DNA of 64,000 nucleotides from Hymenobacter translucens (GCF_020685205.1 NZ_JAJERB010000001.1:372001-436000), one strand, 5' to 3'; positions 50,470 through 59,536 are shown, numbered from the stretch's first letter. Notes: a model not told the origin generated them from the letters alone. Numbers and translations are program-made.

Positions 50470-51654
50470 CTACTGCCGCTTGTACATGGTTCCGTTGAAG
50501 TAGAGCCGGTCGGGGTACACTTTCGTTTTGGCATCGTCGTAGGGAAACGTGATGCCGCGGGTGGTTTTGCCGGTGCCATCGGTTATGGTCAGGTAGTAGC
50601 CCTGCCACTGCCAGCGGCCCGCATTCTTGCTCTGAGCGCCGCCTGAGACGGTTGATTCGGTGGAGACACTGCGGACAGAAGCCACCCCGTCGCGTGAAAA
50701 CGTGCCATCCGGGTTCAGCTTCAGCGTGTTGGAGGTAATGATTGATCCACTGCCGCTGCTGATTGATTCGCCGCCTTCGTAGGTACCGGTCAGCTGCTGG
50801 GCGCTGGTAAAAGGATTAACGGCGGAAAATAGCCCCATATCCCAGGAGAAGGATGTTGCCTGTGCTTCCACCGTACTCTGCGAAGTCGAGCCGGTAGACC
50901 ACTTCACCGTCATCTTATTCCCGGAAACCTGGTACGTCCCCTTGTCGCCGTGGTGGGCCGCCAGCTCGGCAGCGGAGAAGCCGCTGGGATCCAGGAATAC
51001 CCGCCCGTCCGGAGCAAAGTACCAGACCCGCTTTTCCAGGGACCCGGTTGCCATCCAGTAGCGCGTCATAAAAAATAGTCCGACCGGCTTGTTTCCCACC
51101 ATCCGGGCCGGAACCGGTGGCGTGGCTGCCCCCAGCGCCGCGGGTCGGGCCGGTGGGGTCACGGCTGCGGGCCTGGGTGCGGCTACCGGCCGGGGGCCGA
51201 CCGGACGAACAGTGGTGGGAGCAGCGGCCAGGCTTTGGGCAGCCGCTGTGGGGCGGGCATTGCGGGCCGCGGCCTGAAGCACCCCGGCAAAGCGGGAATC
51301 CGCCCGGAGAGCGGCCAGGTCAGCATCCGTACGTAGACTGTTAACGTCCCGGTAGCCCAGGTCCGTTGCCTGCCTGAGAGCGGTGAAGGCCGCTGTGGCT
51401 GAGCCCGCCAGAGACTCAATGCAGGCCAGGTTGTAGCGGTGAACCGGATCTTGGGGCTCGTAGGTGATAACCTGCTGGCAGAGCATGCGGGCGTTGCCCA
51501 GATTGCGGTCCTTAACGGCCTGCAGCATCACCGGGTAGATAGCTGCTACCGCCTGATGGCGGGTATCTGCGTCCGACTGAGCCTGGGCCGGAAGTAGCGT
51601 GACGGTGAGCAGTGCGCTTACCAGAGTACGGATCAGTAGGCGTTTGACCTTCAT
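50470..51654 (-). CDS. Secreted TPR-containing protein
   Basis: A 394-residue protein with a signal peptide (LLIRTLVSALLTVTLLPAQAQ). Residues about 28-130 contain TPR-like helices (DPVHRYNLACIESLAGSATAAF, TALRQATDLGYRDVNSLRTD). After a Pro/Ala-rich linker, the C-terminal half is beta-rich with RYWMATGSLEKRVWYFAPDG and TLKLNPDGTFSRDGVASV. I do not recognise this C-terminal family. The ATG at 51654 is the one that gives a signal peptide. It is likely periplasmic. Confidence 0.7.
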   Translation of the reverse strand: MKVKRLLIRTLVSALLTVTLLPAQAQSDADTRHQAVAAIYPVMLQAVKDRNLGNARMLCQQVITYEPQDPVHRYNLACIESLAGSATAAFTALRQATDLGYRDVNSLRTDADLAALRADSRFAGVLQAAARNARPTAAAQSLAAAPTTVRPVGPRPVAAPRPAAVTPPARPAALGAATPPVPARMVGNKPVGLFFMTRYWMATGSLEKRVWYFAPDGRVFLDPSGFSAAELAAHHGDKGTYQVSGNKMTVKWSTGSTSQSTVEAQATSFSWDMGLFSAVNPFTSAQQLTGTYEGGESISSGSGSIITSNTLKLNPDGTFSRDGVASVRSVSTESTVSGGAQSKNAGRWQWQGYYLTITDGTGKTTRGITFPYDDAKTKVYPDRLYFNGTMYKRQ

Positions 51655-51790
51655 AAAGCATGTACAGACAAGGTGAAAAACTACACCCTGAAAATACACA
51701 TTAACTAGACTATTCCATTAATTACTATAATTATTTAATAGTACATAAAAATTACATTTTTTGCTGCCTCTTATTGCTGCTCACCTCCCG

Positions 51791-52363
51791 CTAGTTGGCA
51801 GCAGGCTGCTCAATCTCCTGCACCAGCTCCGCGTACCACTCTTCCCCATACTTGCGTACGAGGGGCTCCCTCAGGAACTGATAGACCCGCACGCCCAGGC
51901 TGGCCCCGAAGCTGCAGGCCGGATTGCAGATGCCCCACCGGTCGTAGTTCAGCGCTTCGAAGTCCTCGTATTTGCTGATCCGAATCGGGTACAGATGGCA
52001 GCTGATGGGCTTTTTAAACGAAGTAGCGCCTGCCAGGTAGGCCTGCTCAATCCCGCACTTCAGGATGCCCCGCTCATCGTAGAGGGCGTAGGCACACTCC
52101 CGGTCGTTGATGGTGGTCGTGCTGTAGTCGCCTTCCCAGTCTTTTATATAAAGGCCCTGTTCTTCAATTGCAATTTGCCCGGCCTCGGTCAGAAAAGGCT
52201 TGATGGCTGCGTACTCCTGCTGCAGAATGGCCAGCTCCTGTTCTTCAAGCGGGGCGCCCAGGTCGCCCTCCACGCAGCAGGCCCCCTTGCAGGCCTCCAG
52301 GTTGCATACAAAGAAATTGTCGCGGACGTCGTCTGAAATGACGGTGTTCTGAATAATGATCAT
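51791..52363 (-). CDS. DUF3109-family Cys-rich protein
   Basis: A 190-residue protein with N-terminal [20 protein letters not shown] and several further cysteines ([38 protein letters not shown]). This is the DUF3109/YkgJ-like family that probably binds a metal or iron-sulphur cluster through its Cys set. It is cytoplasmic. It reads in the same direction as the TPR-like gene. An AT-rich gap of 136 bases separates the two. Confidence 0.88.
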   Translation of the reverse strand: MIIIQNTVISDDVRDNFFVCNLEACKGACCVEGDLGAPLEEQELAILQQEYAAIKPFLTEAGQIAIEEQGLYIKDWEGDYSTTTINDRECAYALYDERGILKCGIEQAYLAGATSFKKPISCHLYPIRISKYEDFEALNYDRWGICNPACSFGASLGVRVYQFLREPLVRKYGEEWYAELVQEIEQPAAN

Positions 52364-52514
52364 AGGTAAGGCAAAGGTACGCAGGAAACCACCCGCCCGG
52401 GCCCAAAAGCCAAAGTAAGAAGGGTAAGTGCCTGATGGAAAGAAAGAAACTCCACGTGCGGTCTATAAATTCAGCGCTACCAGCATATTATAATTTCTTC
52501 CCGAAATGGTGAAA

Positions 52515-52564
52515 AATACCTAGAAGTAGGTATTGCGTCGGCTGTTGAACACTAACTAGATTTG
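52515..52564 (+). promoter_or_regulatory. Promoter TTG-N21-TAGATTTG with overlapping operator-like palindrome
   Basis: TTG at 52533-52535, 21-base spacer and exact TAGATTTG at 52557-52564 form a strong Bacteroidota promoter about 60 bases before the lipoprotein ATG. An 8-bp perfect palindrome, AATACCTA / TAGGTATT with a 4-base GAAG loop (52515-52534), overlaps the TTG. It could be an operator at the -33 region or a transcript hairpin of the divergent gene. Confidence 0.7.
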
Positions 52565-52625
52565 TCTTTCTGAATTTCCGGAATCATCCACTTCGTTCTT
52601 CTTTTTTTCACCATTTCCCACATCT

Positions 52626-53084
52626 ATGAAATTTCTCTACTCCCTCCGCGCCCGCGCACTGGCTCTGATGCTGCTGACGGCCCCCTTCGCCCTTTCTTCC
52701 TGCGGTCTGTTTGACTTGGTTGAGCCCGAGGCTGACGAGCAGATTCCCTCCGGCTACACCGAGCAGGGCACCATTACCGTAACCAACGGCTCCCTGCAGA
52801 TCTGCGCCCGGGACTTCGGCACCATCGATGGCGACGTAATCGACATTCTGATCGACGGCACCACCTACAAGTCGAACCTGACGCTGACCGGCTCGGATCA
52901 GTGCTTCAGCAAGACCCTCTCGAAGGGCAAGCACTGGATCGGCATCATCGCCCGCAGCGAAGGCAGCCTGACGCCCTGCACCGCCGGCATCAGCGTAAAC
53001 GACAGCAAGACCACCCAGAAGTTTGAGCTGAACGCCTACAAGAACGGCACAAACGGCGCCTACACCATCAAGGTCGAGATTTAG
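52626..53084 (+). CDS. Lipoprotein of unknown function
   Basis: A 152-residue protein with a lipoprotein signal (LLTAPFALSSCGLFDLVEP, lipidated Cys about residue 26). The mature part is beta-rich and begins with an acidic linker (EPEADEQIPSG), followed by GTITVTNGSLQICARDFGTIDGDVIDI, with Cys at the middle and end. I do not recognise the family. It stands alone, with a strong promoter and a strong terminator, which suggests high or regulated expression. Confidence 0.75.
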   Translation: MKFLYSLRARALALMLLTAPFALSSCGLFDLVEPEADEQIPSGYTEQGTITVTNGSLQICARDFGTIDGDVIDILIDGTTYKSNLTLTGSDQCFSKTLSKGKHWIGIIARSEGSLTPCTAGISVNDSKTTQKFELNAYKNGTNGAYTIKVEI

Positions 53085-53110
53085 GCCCCTACCCGGCCCA
53101 ACCGGGTGGT

Positions 53111-53174
53111 CACGAGAAAAGCCTTCCGGGCTGGCGGTTCTGCGGAACGCCAGTCATCGGAAGGCTTTTTCGTG
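53111..53174 (+). terminator. Long two-stem terminator
   Basis: The outer arm 53111-53128 (CACGAGAAAAGCCTTCCG) pairs with 53158-53174 with one bulge, and an inner stem CTGGCG/CGCCAG lies in the loop. A- and T-runs allow use in both directions. It is 27 bases after the lipoprotein stop. Confidence 0.88.
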
Positions 53175-53241
53175 CCTGCTCACTACCCGCCGGGCACAGA
53201 ACAAGGACGGGTTTTGTTACCGGTTTACCCGCCCGAAGCGC

Positions 53242-53249
53242 TACCTTTG
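53242..53249 (+). promoter_or_regulatory. Promoter -7 box TACCTTTG
   Basis: Exact TAnnTTTG match, 32 bases upstream of the uvrD ATG; TTG at 53214-53216 is a little farther than usual (25-base spacing). Confidence 0.6.
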
Positions 53250-53281
53250 TTTTTTAGCCGCGGAGCTGGTTTACTTGAAGA

Positions 53282-55528
53282 ATGGCACTGGATTATCTTA
53301 AACTACTGAATGCGTCGCAGGCGGCAGCGGTGATGCAAACCGAAGGCCCCTGCATGATTATTGCCGGCGCCGGCTCGGGCAAGACGCGCGTACTGACTTA
53401 CCGCATTGCCCACCTGCTGGAACAGGGCGTTGACCCGTTCAACATCCTGGCGCTGACCTTTACCAACAAGGCCGCGAAGGAAATGCGGGCCCGTATCGAG
53501 AAAGTGGTGGGCCCGGAGGCCAAAAACCTTTGGATGGGCACCTTCCACTCCATCTTTGCCCGCATCCTGCGCTCGGAAGCCGACAAGATTGGCTTTCCCC
53601 GCCACTTCACCATCTACGACACCCAGGACTCCAAAACCCTGATTACGCAGATCGTGAAGGAGATGGACCTCGACGATAAGCTCTATAAGCCGAGCATGGT
53701 GCTGGGGCGTATCTCCGCGGCCAAAAACAAGCTGATTTCGGTGCAGCAGTACGTCAACGACCCCGTCATCCGCCAGGACGACGAGGCGGCGCTGCGGCCC
53801 AAGATCGGGGCCATCTACCAGCAGTATGCCGCCCGCTGCTTCAAGGCCGGCGCCATGGACTTCGATGACCTGCTGTTCAACACCAACGTGCTGTTCAAGG
53901 ACCACGTGGACGTGCTGAACAAGTACCAGAACATCTTCAAGTTCGTGATGGTGGACGAGTACCAGGACACAAACTACTCGCAGTACCTGATTACCCGCAA
54001 GCTCGCCGCCAAGGAGCGCAACATCTGCGTAGTCGGCGACGACGCGCAAAGCATCTACGCCTTCCGGGGTGCCGACATCACCAACATCCTCAACTTCGAG
54101 AAAGACTACCCCGAGCTGCAGGTGTTCAAGCTGGAGCAGAACTACCGCTCCACCAAGAACATCGTGCGGGCGGCCAACTCGGTTATCAAAAACAACAAGG
54201 CCCAGCTGCGCAAGGACGTCTTCTCCGACAACGAGGAAGGCCCGCTGATTGAGGTGCTCAAGGCCGCCTCCGACAACGAGGAAGGCAAGCTGGTGGCCAA
54301 CAGCATCTACGAGGACAAGATGAACCTGCATCTGTCCTACAACGACTTCGCCATCCTTTACCGCACCAACGCCCAGAGCCGGGCGATGGAAGAAGCCCTG
54401 CGCAAGCTCAACATCAAGTACAAGATCATCGGGGGCCTGAGCTTCTACCAGCGCAAGGAAATCAAGGACATGGTGGCGTACCTGCGCCTGACCGTCAACC
54501 ACAACGACGAGCAGGCCCTGCGGCGCATCATCAACTACCCCAAGCGCGGCATCGGCGACACCACCATCAGCAAGCTGATTACGACGGGCGAAGAAACCAA
54601 CCACTCGCTCTGGGAGGTCGTCAGCAACGCCAACACCTTTCTGCATGCCCGCATCGGCAACGCCGTGGAAGGCTTTGCCGACCAGATCAAAAGCTACGCG
54701 GTGCTGGCGGCCAAGGAAGACGCGTTTGAGACGGCCAAGTTCATTGCCAAGAACTCGGGCATGATCGAGGACCTCTACGCCGACAAAAGCATCGAGGGCC
54801 TCTCCCGCTACGAGAACATCCAGGAGCTGCTCAACGGTATCAAGGAGTATGTCGACGACCCCGAGCGCGAAGACAAGAGCCTGGCTTCGTTCCTGCAAGA
54901 CATTGCCCTCGTGACCGACACCGACCTGAAGGACGCCAAAGACGACGGCGACTCGGTAACGCTGATGACGATTCACTCGGCCAAGGGCCTGGAGTTCCGG
55001 CACGTCTACATCGTGGGCCTGGAGGAAAACCTGTTCCCCTCGCAGATGATGATTACCTCCCGGGCCGACCTGGAGGAAGAGCGGCGCCTGTTCTACGTAG
55101 CCATCACCCGGGCTGAAAAGAAGCTGGTGCTCACCTACGCCACCTCCCGCTACCAGTGGGGCAACCTGCGCAGCTGCGAGAAAAGCCGCTTCCTCGACGA
55201 AATCGACCCGCAGTACGTTGACTTCAAGTTCTCTGCCGGGCCCGGCAGCGGAGAGTCGCCGTTCGGGCACGTGCTGGAGCGGCGCAGCAACCTTCTGCCC
55301 ACCCCGGCGCGTAAGACGGTAGCCAAGGGCTACTCGCCCCCGGCCGACTTCCAGCCGAGTGACACGTCGAACCTGGCGGCCGGGCAGCGGGTGGAGCACC
55401 CCAAGTTTGGGTTCGGCACCGTCACCAAGCTCGAAACCCAGCAAGGCTCGACCAAGGCCATCATTCAGTTTGAGGAAGTCGGCGAGAAGACACTCTTGTT
55501 GAGTTTCGCCAAATTGCGGGTGCTCTAG
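53282..55528 (+). CDS. uvrD: UvrD/PcrA-type DNA helicase
   Basis: A 748-residue superfamily 1 helicase. It contains the Walker A of motif I (IIAGAGSGKTRVLTYRIAHL), motif II VDEYQDTN, motif III VVGDDAQSIYAFRGAD, motif IV QNYRSTKNIV, and the later motifs (LMTIHSAKGLEFRHVYIVGL and EERRLFYVAITRAEKK). The C-terminal 60 residues hold the Tudor-like domain seen in PcrA/UvrD (RVEHPKFGFGTVTKLE). It unwinds DNA in the 3' to 5' direction in repair and replication restart. It is separated from DUF4290 by 84 bases and on the same strand. Confidence 0.95.
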   Translation: MALDYLKLLNASQAAAVMQTEGPCMIIAGAGSGKTRVLTYRIAHLLEQGVDPFNILALTFTNKAAKEMRARIEKVVGPEAKNLWMGTFHSIFARILRSEADKIGFPRHFTIYDTQDSKTLITQIVKEMDLDDKLYKPSMVLGRISAAKNKLISVQQYVNDPVIRQDDEAALRPKIGAIYQQYAARCFKAGAMDFDDLLFNTNVLFKDHVDVLNKYQNIFKFVMVDEYQDTNYSQYLITRKLAAKERNICVVGDDAQSIYAFRGADITNILNFEKDYPELQVFKLEQNYRSTKNIVRAANSVIKNNKAQLRKDVFSDNEEGPLIEVLKAASDNEEGKLVANSIYEDKMNLHLSYNDFAILYRTNAQSRAMEEALRKLNIKYKIIGGLSFYQRKEIKDMVAYLRLTVNHNDEQALRRIINYPKRGIGDTTISKLITTGEETNHSLWEVVSNANTFLHARIGNAVEGFADQIKSYAVLAAKEDAFETAKFIAKNSGMIEDLYADKSIEGLSRYENIQELLNGIKEYVDDPEREDKSLASFLQDIALVTDTDLKDAKDDGDSVTLMTIHSAKGLEFRHVYIVGLEENLFPSQMMITSRADLEEERRLFYVAITRAEKKLVLTYATSRYQWGNLRSCEKSRFLDEIDPQYVDFKFSAGPGSGESPFGHVLERRSNLLPTPARKTVAKGYSPPADFQPSDTSNLAAGQRVEHPKFGFGTVTKLETQQGSTKAIIQFEEVGEKTLLLSFAKLRVL

Positions 55529-55612
55529 CCGTCGAAATAGGCTTATCTTGCCCGTTGGCCCAATTGAGCCTCCTCCTTCCAACTTTACGCCCCCGGGCTT
55601 TTTCCTTTTTCA

Positions 55613-56335
55613 ATGCCTTTACCCTCCCTTCACGAACACGAGCTGCTCCAGCGTGAGTACGGCCAGAGCACGTATGCGCTGGTGCAGCAGCTGAGCGCCA
55701 TTGAGGACCGGGACGAGCGGACGCGCCGCGCCCAGCAGATTGTGCAGCTCATCTTCCGCCTCAACCCCAGCCTGCGCGACCAGCCCGATGCCCAGCAGAA
55801 AGTCTGGAACCACCTGTTCGTGATGGCCAACGAGCAACTCGACGTGGATAGCCCCTACCCGCTCAAGCCGCTGGAGCTGTTTAACAGCACGCCGCCCCGG
55901 GTAGTATATCCGGGCAAGGCCCCCAAGCTCAAGCCCTACGGCCGCAACATCGAAATCATGATCGAGCAGGCCCTGACGCTGGCAGACCCGGCCGAGCGCG
56001 AGCAGGCCGCTGTGGTAATCGGGCGCACGATGAAGTTTTTGTACCGCTCCTACAGCAAGGAAAACGCCAAGGACGTGACCATTCTCAAGCACCTGCGCGA
56101 GATGTCGGGCGGTAAGCTCGAGCTGGACCCGGCCCAAGTCGAGTCGCAGGGGCTGTTCGAATTTCCGAACGTGCCCGGCGGCCGGCCGGCCGCCTTCATC
56201 GTACCCCAGCCCCGCAACGACCGGGGAGAGCGAGGTGACCGGGGCGGCCGCGAGGAGCGCCGGGGCAACCGCCGCGACAAGCAGCGCCGGGGCGGCAAGA
56301 AAAACCGCCAGGAGCCCCAGCAACCACCGCAGTAA
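55613..56335 (+). CDS. DUF4290-family protein
   Basis: A 240-residue protein with the DUF4290 pattern REYGQSTYALVQQLSAIEDR, FRLNPSLRDQPDAQQKVWNH and LDVDSPYPLKPLEL. The C-terminus is rich in Arg/Gly (EERRGNRRDKQRRGGKKN), suggesting a nucleic-acid-binding tail. This family is found next to murA in many Bacteroidota genomes, as here. Its function is not known. It is followed by a short heptameric inverted-repeat element. Confidence 0.88.
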   Translation: MPLPSLHEHELLQREYGQSTYALVQQLSAIEDRDERTRRAQQIVQLIFRLNPSLRDQPDAQQKVWNHLFVMANEQLDVDSPYPLKPLELFNSTPPRVVYPGKAPKLKPYGRNIEIMIEQALTLADPAEREQAAVVIGRTMKFLYRSYSKENAKDVTILKHLREMSGGKLELDPAQVESQGLFEFPNVPGGRPAAFIVPQPRNDRGERGDRGGREERRGNRRDKQRRGGKKNRQEPQQPPQ

Positions 56336-56341
56336 TTCTTT

Positions 56342-56423
56342 CAGGAGCTAGGAGTAAGGAGTCAGGAGCCAGAAGATAACGTCATTTCGCTCCTAACTCC
56401 TAACTCCCAGCTCCTAACTCCTT
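56342..56423. repeat. Compact two-armed heptameric inverted-repeat element (AGGAG type)
   Basis: Left arm 56342-56376, right arm 56389-56423, inverted, with five heptamers in each arm and a 12-base interior. The word NAGGAGN is the same as in the element at 40518-40658. It begins 6 bases after the DUF4290 stop and ends 8 bases before the murA ATG. Confidence 0.92.
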
Positions 56424-56431
56424 TTCTACTA

Positions 56432-57736
56432 ATGGCAGCTTTTGAAGTAATTGGCGGGCAACCGCTACGGGGAGAGATTATACCCCAGGGAGCAAAAAAC
56501 GAAGCCCTCCAGATTATCTGTGCCGTGCTGCTCACCGCCGAGCCCGTCACGATCAGCAATATTCCCGATATCCGCGACGTCAACAAGCTCATCGAGCTGT
56601 TGACCGATATGGGCGTCAAGACCGAGCGGCTGGCTCCTGATACCTACCGGTTTCAGGCCGATGCCGTCAGCCTCGACTACCTCGACACCCCGGAGTTTGT
56701 AAAGCAGGCCCGGGAGCTGCGCGGCTCAGTGATGATCCTGGGGCCCATGCTGGCCCGGTTCGGCCGTTGCCAGCTCCCCAAGCCCGGCGGCGACAAAATC
56801 GGCCGCCGTCCCATGGATACCCACTTCCTGGGGCTGGAAAAGCTGGGCGGCAAGCTCACCCTCGAAGGCACCGACTTCTACCGCATCAAAGCCGAGAACG
56901 GGCTGCGGGGCACCTACATGCTGCTCGACGAGGCTTCGGTGACGGGCACCGCCAACATTGCCATGGCCGCTGTGCTGGCCGAAGGCACCACTACCATCTA
57001 CAATGCCGCCTGCGAGCCTTACTTGCAGCAGCTCTGCCGGATGCTGGTGCGCATGGGCGCCCGGATTCAGGGCATCGGCTCCAACATGCTCATTATCGAC
57101 GGCGTGGAGACGCTGGGTGGAACTAACCATCGGATGCTGCCGGACATGATTGAAATCGGCTCGTTTATCGGCCTGGCAGCCATGACGGGCTCGGAAATCA
57201 CCATCAAGGACGCGCAGATTCCCGAGCTGGGTCTGATTCCGGATACGTTCCGCAAGCTTGGCATCCAGATGGAGTTCCGCGGCGACGACATCTACGTGCC
57301 GTCCCAGGACCACTACGAAATCGGAACCTACCTCGACGGCTCCATCCTGACCATTGCCGACCACACCTGGCCCGGCTTCACGCCCGATCTGCTCAGCATC
57401 GCGCTGGTGGTGGCCACCCAGGCCCGGGGTACGGTACTGATTCACCAGAAGATGTTTGAGAGCCGCCTGTTCTTCGTGGACAAGCTGATCGACATGGGCG
57501 CCCAGATCATTCTCTGCGACCCGCACCGCGCCACCGTCATCGGCCTCGACCAGCGCACCCGCCTGCGGGGCATCAGCATGACTTCCCCCGACATCCGCGC
57601 CGGCGTGGCGCTGCTCATTGCGGCCCTCTCCGCCGACGGACGCAGCGTTATTTCCAACGTGGAACAGATTGACCGTGGCTACCAGTACATCGACCAGCGC
57701 CTGAACGCGCTCGGGGCCCACATCAAGCGCGTGTAG
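56432..57736 (+). CDS. murA: UDP-N-acetylglucosamine 1-carboxyvinyltransferase with Asp at the fosfomycin site
   Basis: A 434-residue EPT-family enzyme for the first step of peptidoglycan synthesis. It starts FEVIGGQPLRGEIIPQGAKN and has DEASVTGTANIAMAAVLAEG. The catalytic loop reads KPGGDKIGRRPMDTH: at Asp121, where E. coli has Cys115, fosfomycin cannot form its covalent adduct. This substitution is also known from Chlamydia and Mycobacterium MurA. It is cytoplasmic. It follows DUF4290 with a short repeat element between them and is followed by an 18-bp terminator. Confidence 0.96.
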   Translation: MAAFEVIGGQPLRGEIIPQGAKNEALQIICAVLLTAEPVTISNIPDIRDVNKLIELLTDMGVKTERLAPDTYRFQADAVSLDYLDTPEFVKQARELRGSVMILGPMLARFGRCQLPKPGGDKIGRRPMDTHFLGLEKLGGKLTLEGTDFYRIKAENGLRGTYMLLDEASVTGTANIAMAAVLAEGTTTIYNAACEPYLQQLCRMLVRMGARIQGIGSNMLIIDGVETLGGTNHRMLPDMIEIGSFIGLAAMTGSEITIKDAQIPELGLIPDTFRKLGIQMEFRGDDIYVPSQDHYEIGTYLDGSILTIADHTWPGFTPDLLSIALVVATQARGTVLIHQKMFESRLFFVDKLIDMGAQIILCDPHRATVIGLDQRTRLRGISMTSPDIRAGVALLIAALSADGRSVISNVEQIDRGYQYIDQRLNALGAHIKRV

Positions 57737-57816
57737 GAATCCTTTCGTTGGCTGCCGGACTGACTGGATTGTATAAACGGGTCTGGCAAAATGCCCACTG
57801 ACCCAGATACTTTATC

Positions 57817-57857
57817 AACAAAAAAGCCTCCTGCGCAAACAGGAGGCTTTTTTGTTG
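57817..57857. terminator. Perfect 18-bp bidirectional terminator
   Basis: 57817-57834 is the exact reverse complement of 57840-57857, with a 5-base loop and A/T runs within the stem. It lies between murA and the convergent holin-like gene and can serve both. Confidence 0.93.
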
Positions 57858-57870
57858 AGCTACTACCGGA

Positions 57871-58206
57871 CTAGTCTATTACCATGTCCACGATAAACGT
57901 GACGACAGACAAAACCAGACTGAAAATCAGCGCGGAAATAAACCCGTCGACCCGGAAGCCGGCCAGCAGCCAATCGGCAATGAGCACGATGACGGCGTTG
58001 ATGACCAGCAGAAACAGGCCCAGGGTGAGGATGGTGATGGGGAAGCCCAGAATCTTCAGAATCGGCTTTAGCACCGCGTTCAATACCGCCAGCACCACTA
58101 CCAGCAGCAGGGCGTCGGTGAAGCCGGCAATGTGAGCACCGGGCAGGAACCTGGCCAGTACGTAGGTCAGGATGGCCGTCAGAAGGAGCTTGAGAAGAAA
58201 ACCCAT
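57871..58206 (-). CDS. Phage-holin-family (superfamily IV) small membrane protein
   Basis: A 111-residue protein with four hydrophobic helices (LLKLLLTAILTYVLARFL, LLLVVVLAVLNAVLKPIL, FPITILTLGLFLLVINAVIV and FISALIFSLVLSVVTFIVDM). The LKPILKILGFPITILTLGLF word is the family hallmark. Despite the family name it is common in chromosomes without phage and its role is unclear. There are no phage genes nearby. Confidence 0.88.
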   Translation of the reverse strand: MGFLLKLLLTAILTYVLARFLPGAHIAGFTDALLLVVVLAVLNAVLKPILKILGFPITILTLGLFLLVINAVIVLIADWLLAGFRVDGFISALIFSLVLSVVTFIVDMVID

Positions 58207-58287
58207 ACGTGCAGTTTAGTGAGGTAGACAGTCTGGCCGGAAGCCGGCCGTTCGTCGTTACGAAAAACCGGCGCGGGCGTTTACACC

Positions 58288-59400
58288 CTAGTCTTCGTCT
58301 TTGTCAGCCTTGCCCATGTCGCGGGCTTTGAGGCGACCCTGCGACACGGCCATCCAGTTGGCCATGTTGTACAGCAGGCGGGCCCCCACGATGCCGTTCC
58401 AGTCGGTTTCGCCGGGAGCAACTTCGTTCAGGTCGCAGCCGATGATTTCGCGGCCGGAGCGCACGACCATCCGGATCAGGTACAGCGCCTGCTCAAACTC
58501 CAGCCCGCCGGGAACGGGCGTGCCGGTGCCGGGGCACAGCTTGGGGTCCAGTCCGTCGATGTCGAAGCTGAGATAGACTTTCTGGGGCAGCTGGGCAATG
58601 ATTTTGTCGCACTCCTTGCGCCACTTCTTGCCGGCAAACTTTTCTTCCTGCAGAAACCGGTCGTGGAACATCACAACCCGCCCCCCGCTGTGGTCGATCA
58701 GGTCGGCTTCCTGCTGACACAAATCCCGGATGGCTACCTGCACCAGCTTTTTAACCTGCGGGAGCTGCAGGGCGTTGTACATAATAGACGCGTGCGAGTA
58801 CTGGAACCCTTCGTAAGCAGGGCGCAGGTCGCAGTGCGCATCAATCTGCAGGATGCCAAACTCGGCATGGCGCTCAGCCAGTGCGTGGAGGTAGCCCAGC
58901 GGCGTGCTGTGGTCCCCCCCGAGCACGACGACCGCTTTGCCCGCGTCGAGGTGGGCGCCGGCTTTCTGCTGCAGCCACTTGAGCAGAGCCTCGCCCTGCC
59001 TGGTAACTTCGGCTACCACATTGCCGTGCTTTCCTGCGGAGGTGCTGGGCTGTCCTTCCTCAAGCCAGCTGATGTAGCCGGCGGCCTGGGCGCGGAGCTT
59101 GTGGCTTTCGGCGGCCCATTTATCGTCCTCCTCCTCCATGGCCAGGCCCAGCTTCCAGGCATCCGGAATGTCCGGATCGTACAGGTCGACCTGCAGCGAA
59201 GCGTCGCGGATGGCGGCGGGCCCCTGAGCCGTCCCGGCCCGGTACGAAACGGTTACCTCCCACGGCACGGGAATCACGACGACCTGGGCCTCCTCGACCG
59301 TGAACGGCAGGCCATAAAGTCCGCCGGCAGCGTCGCCAAGGGCATTGGGGTCAAACTCGGCAATCTTTTTTTCCAGGCTGGAATTGGTTGAATGGGGCAT
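58288..59400 (-). CDS. Agmatinase/formimidoylglutamase-family ureohydrolase
   Basis: A 370-residue enzyme of the arginase superfamily. Metal ligands are seen in GGDHSTPLG, ILQIDAHCDLRPAY and YLSFDIDGLDP, the typical set binding two Mn2+. Residues EFEQALYLIRMVVRSGREIIGCDLNEV follow. The family includes agmatinase, arginase and formimidoylglutamase; the N-terminal 90 residues do not settle the choice. It is cytoplasmic. The ATG at 59400 fits. Confidence 0.9.
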   Translation of the reverse strand: MPHSTNSSLEKKIAEFDPNALGDAAGGLYGLPFTVEEAQVVVIPVPWEVTVSYRAGTAQGPAAIRDASLQVDLYDPDIPDAWKLGLAMEEEDDKWAAESHKLRAQAAGYISWLEEGQPSTSAGKHGNVVAEVTRQGEALLKWLQQKAGAHLDAGKAVVVLGGDHSTPLGYLHALAERHAEFGILQIDAHCDLRPAYEGFQYSHASIMYNALQLPQVKKLVQVAIRDLCQQEADLIDHSGGRVVMFHDRFLQEEKFAGKKWRKECDKIIAQLPQKVYLSFDIDGLDPKLCPGTGTPVPGGLEFEQALYLIRMVVRSGREIIGCDLNEVAPGETDWNGIVGARLLYNMANWMAVSQGRLKARDMGKADKDED

Positions 59401-59459
59401 AGAAAAGCGTAAAGCAGGTGATGAAAACGGAGGATAAGCCGGGACCGGCGGGCAAGAAC

Positions 59460-59536
59460 GAGGCTGTCATTCCGGAGCCCGCGGCGCCTGACCCGCGGGG
59501 AGTCCGGTTTCCGTGGAAGTCCGCAATGACAGCCTC
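59460..59536. repeat. REP-like nested palindrome
   Basis: GAGGCTGTCATT (59460-59471) pairs perfectly with AATGACAGCCTC (59525-59536). Inside, CCGGA pairs with TCCGG and CCCGCGG pairs with CCGCGGG, so the whole interval can fold into a nested hairpin. There is no T-run, so it does not look like a simple terminator of cheC; it resembles intergenic repeat palindromes. Confidence 0.6.

Noticed and set aside
53303..55582. Very long open frame on the minus strand opposite uvrD
   Set aside because: It is a shadow of the high-GC uvrD gene; its translation is low in structure, and uvrD is fully conserved on the other strand.
57871..58206. Holin-family protein as evidence for a prophage
   Set aside because: This holin superfamily IV type is common in bacterial chromosomes, and no capsid, tail, integrase or lysin gene is nearby.
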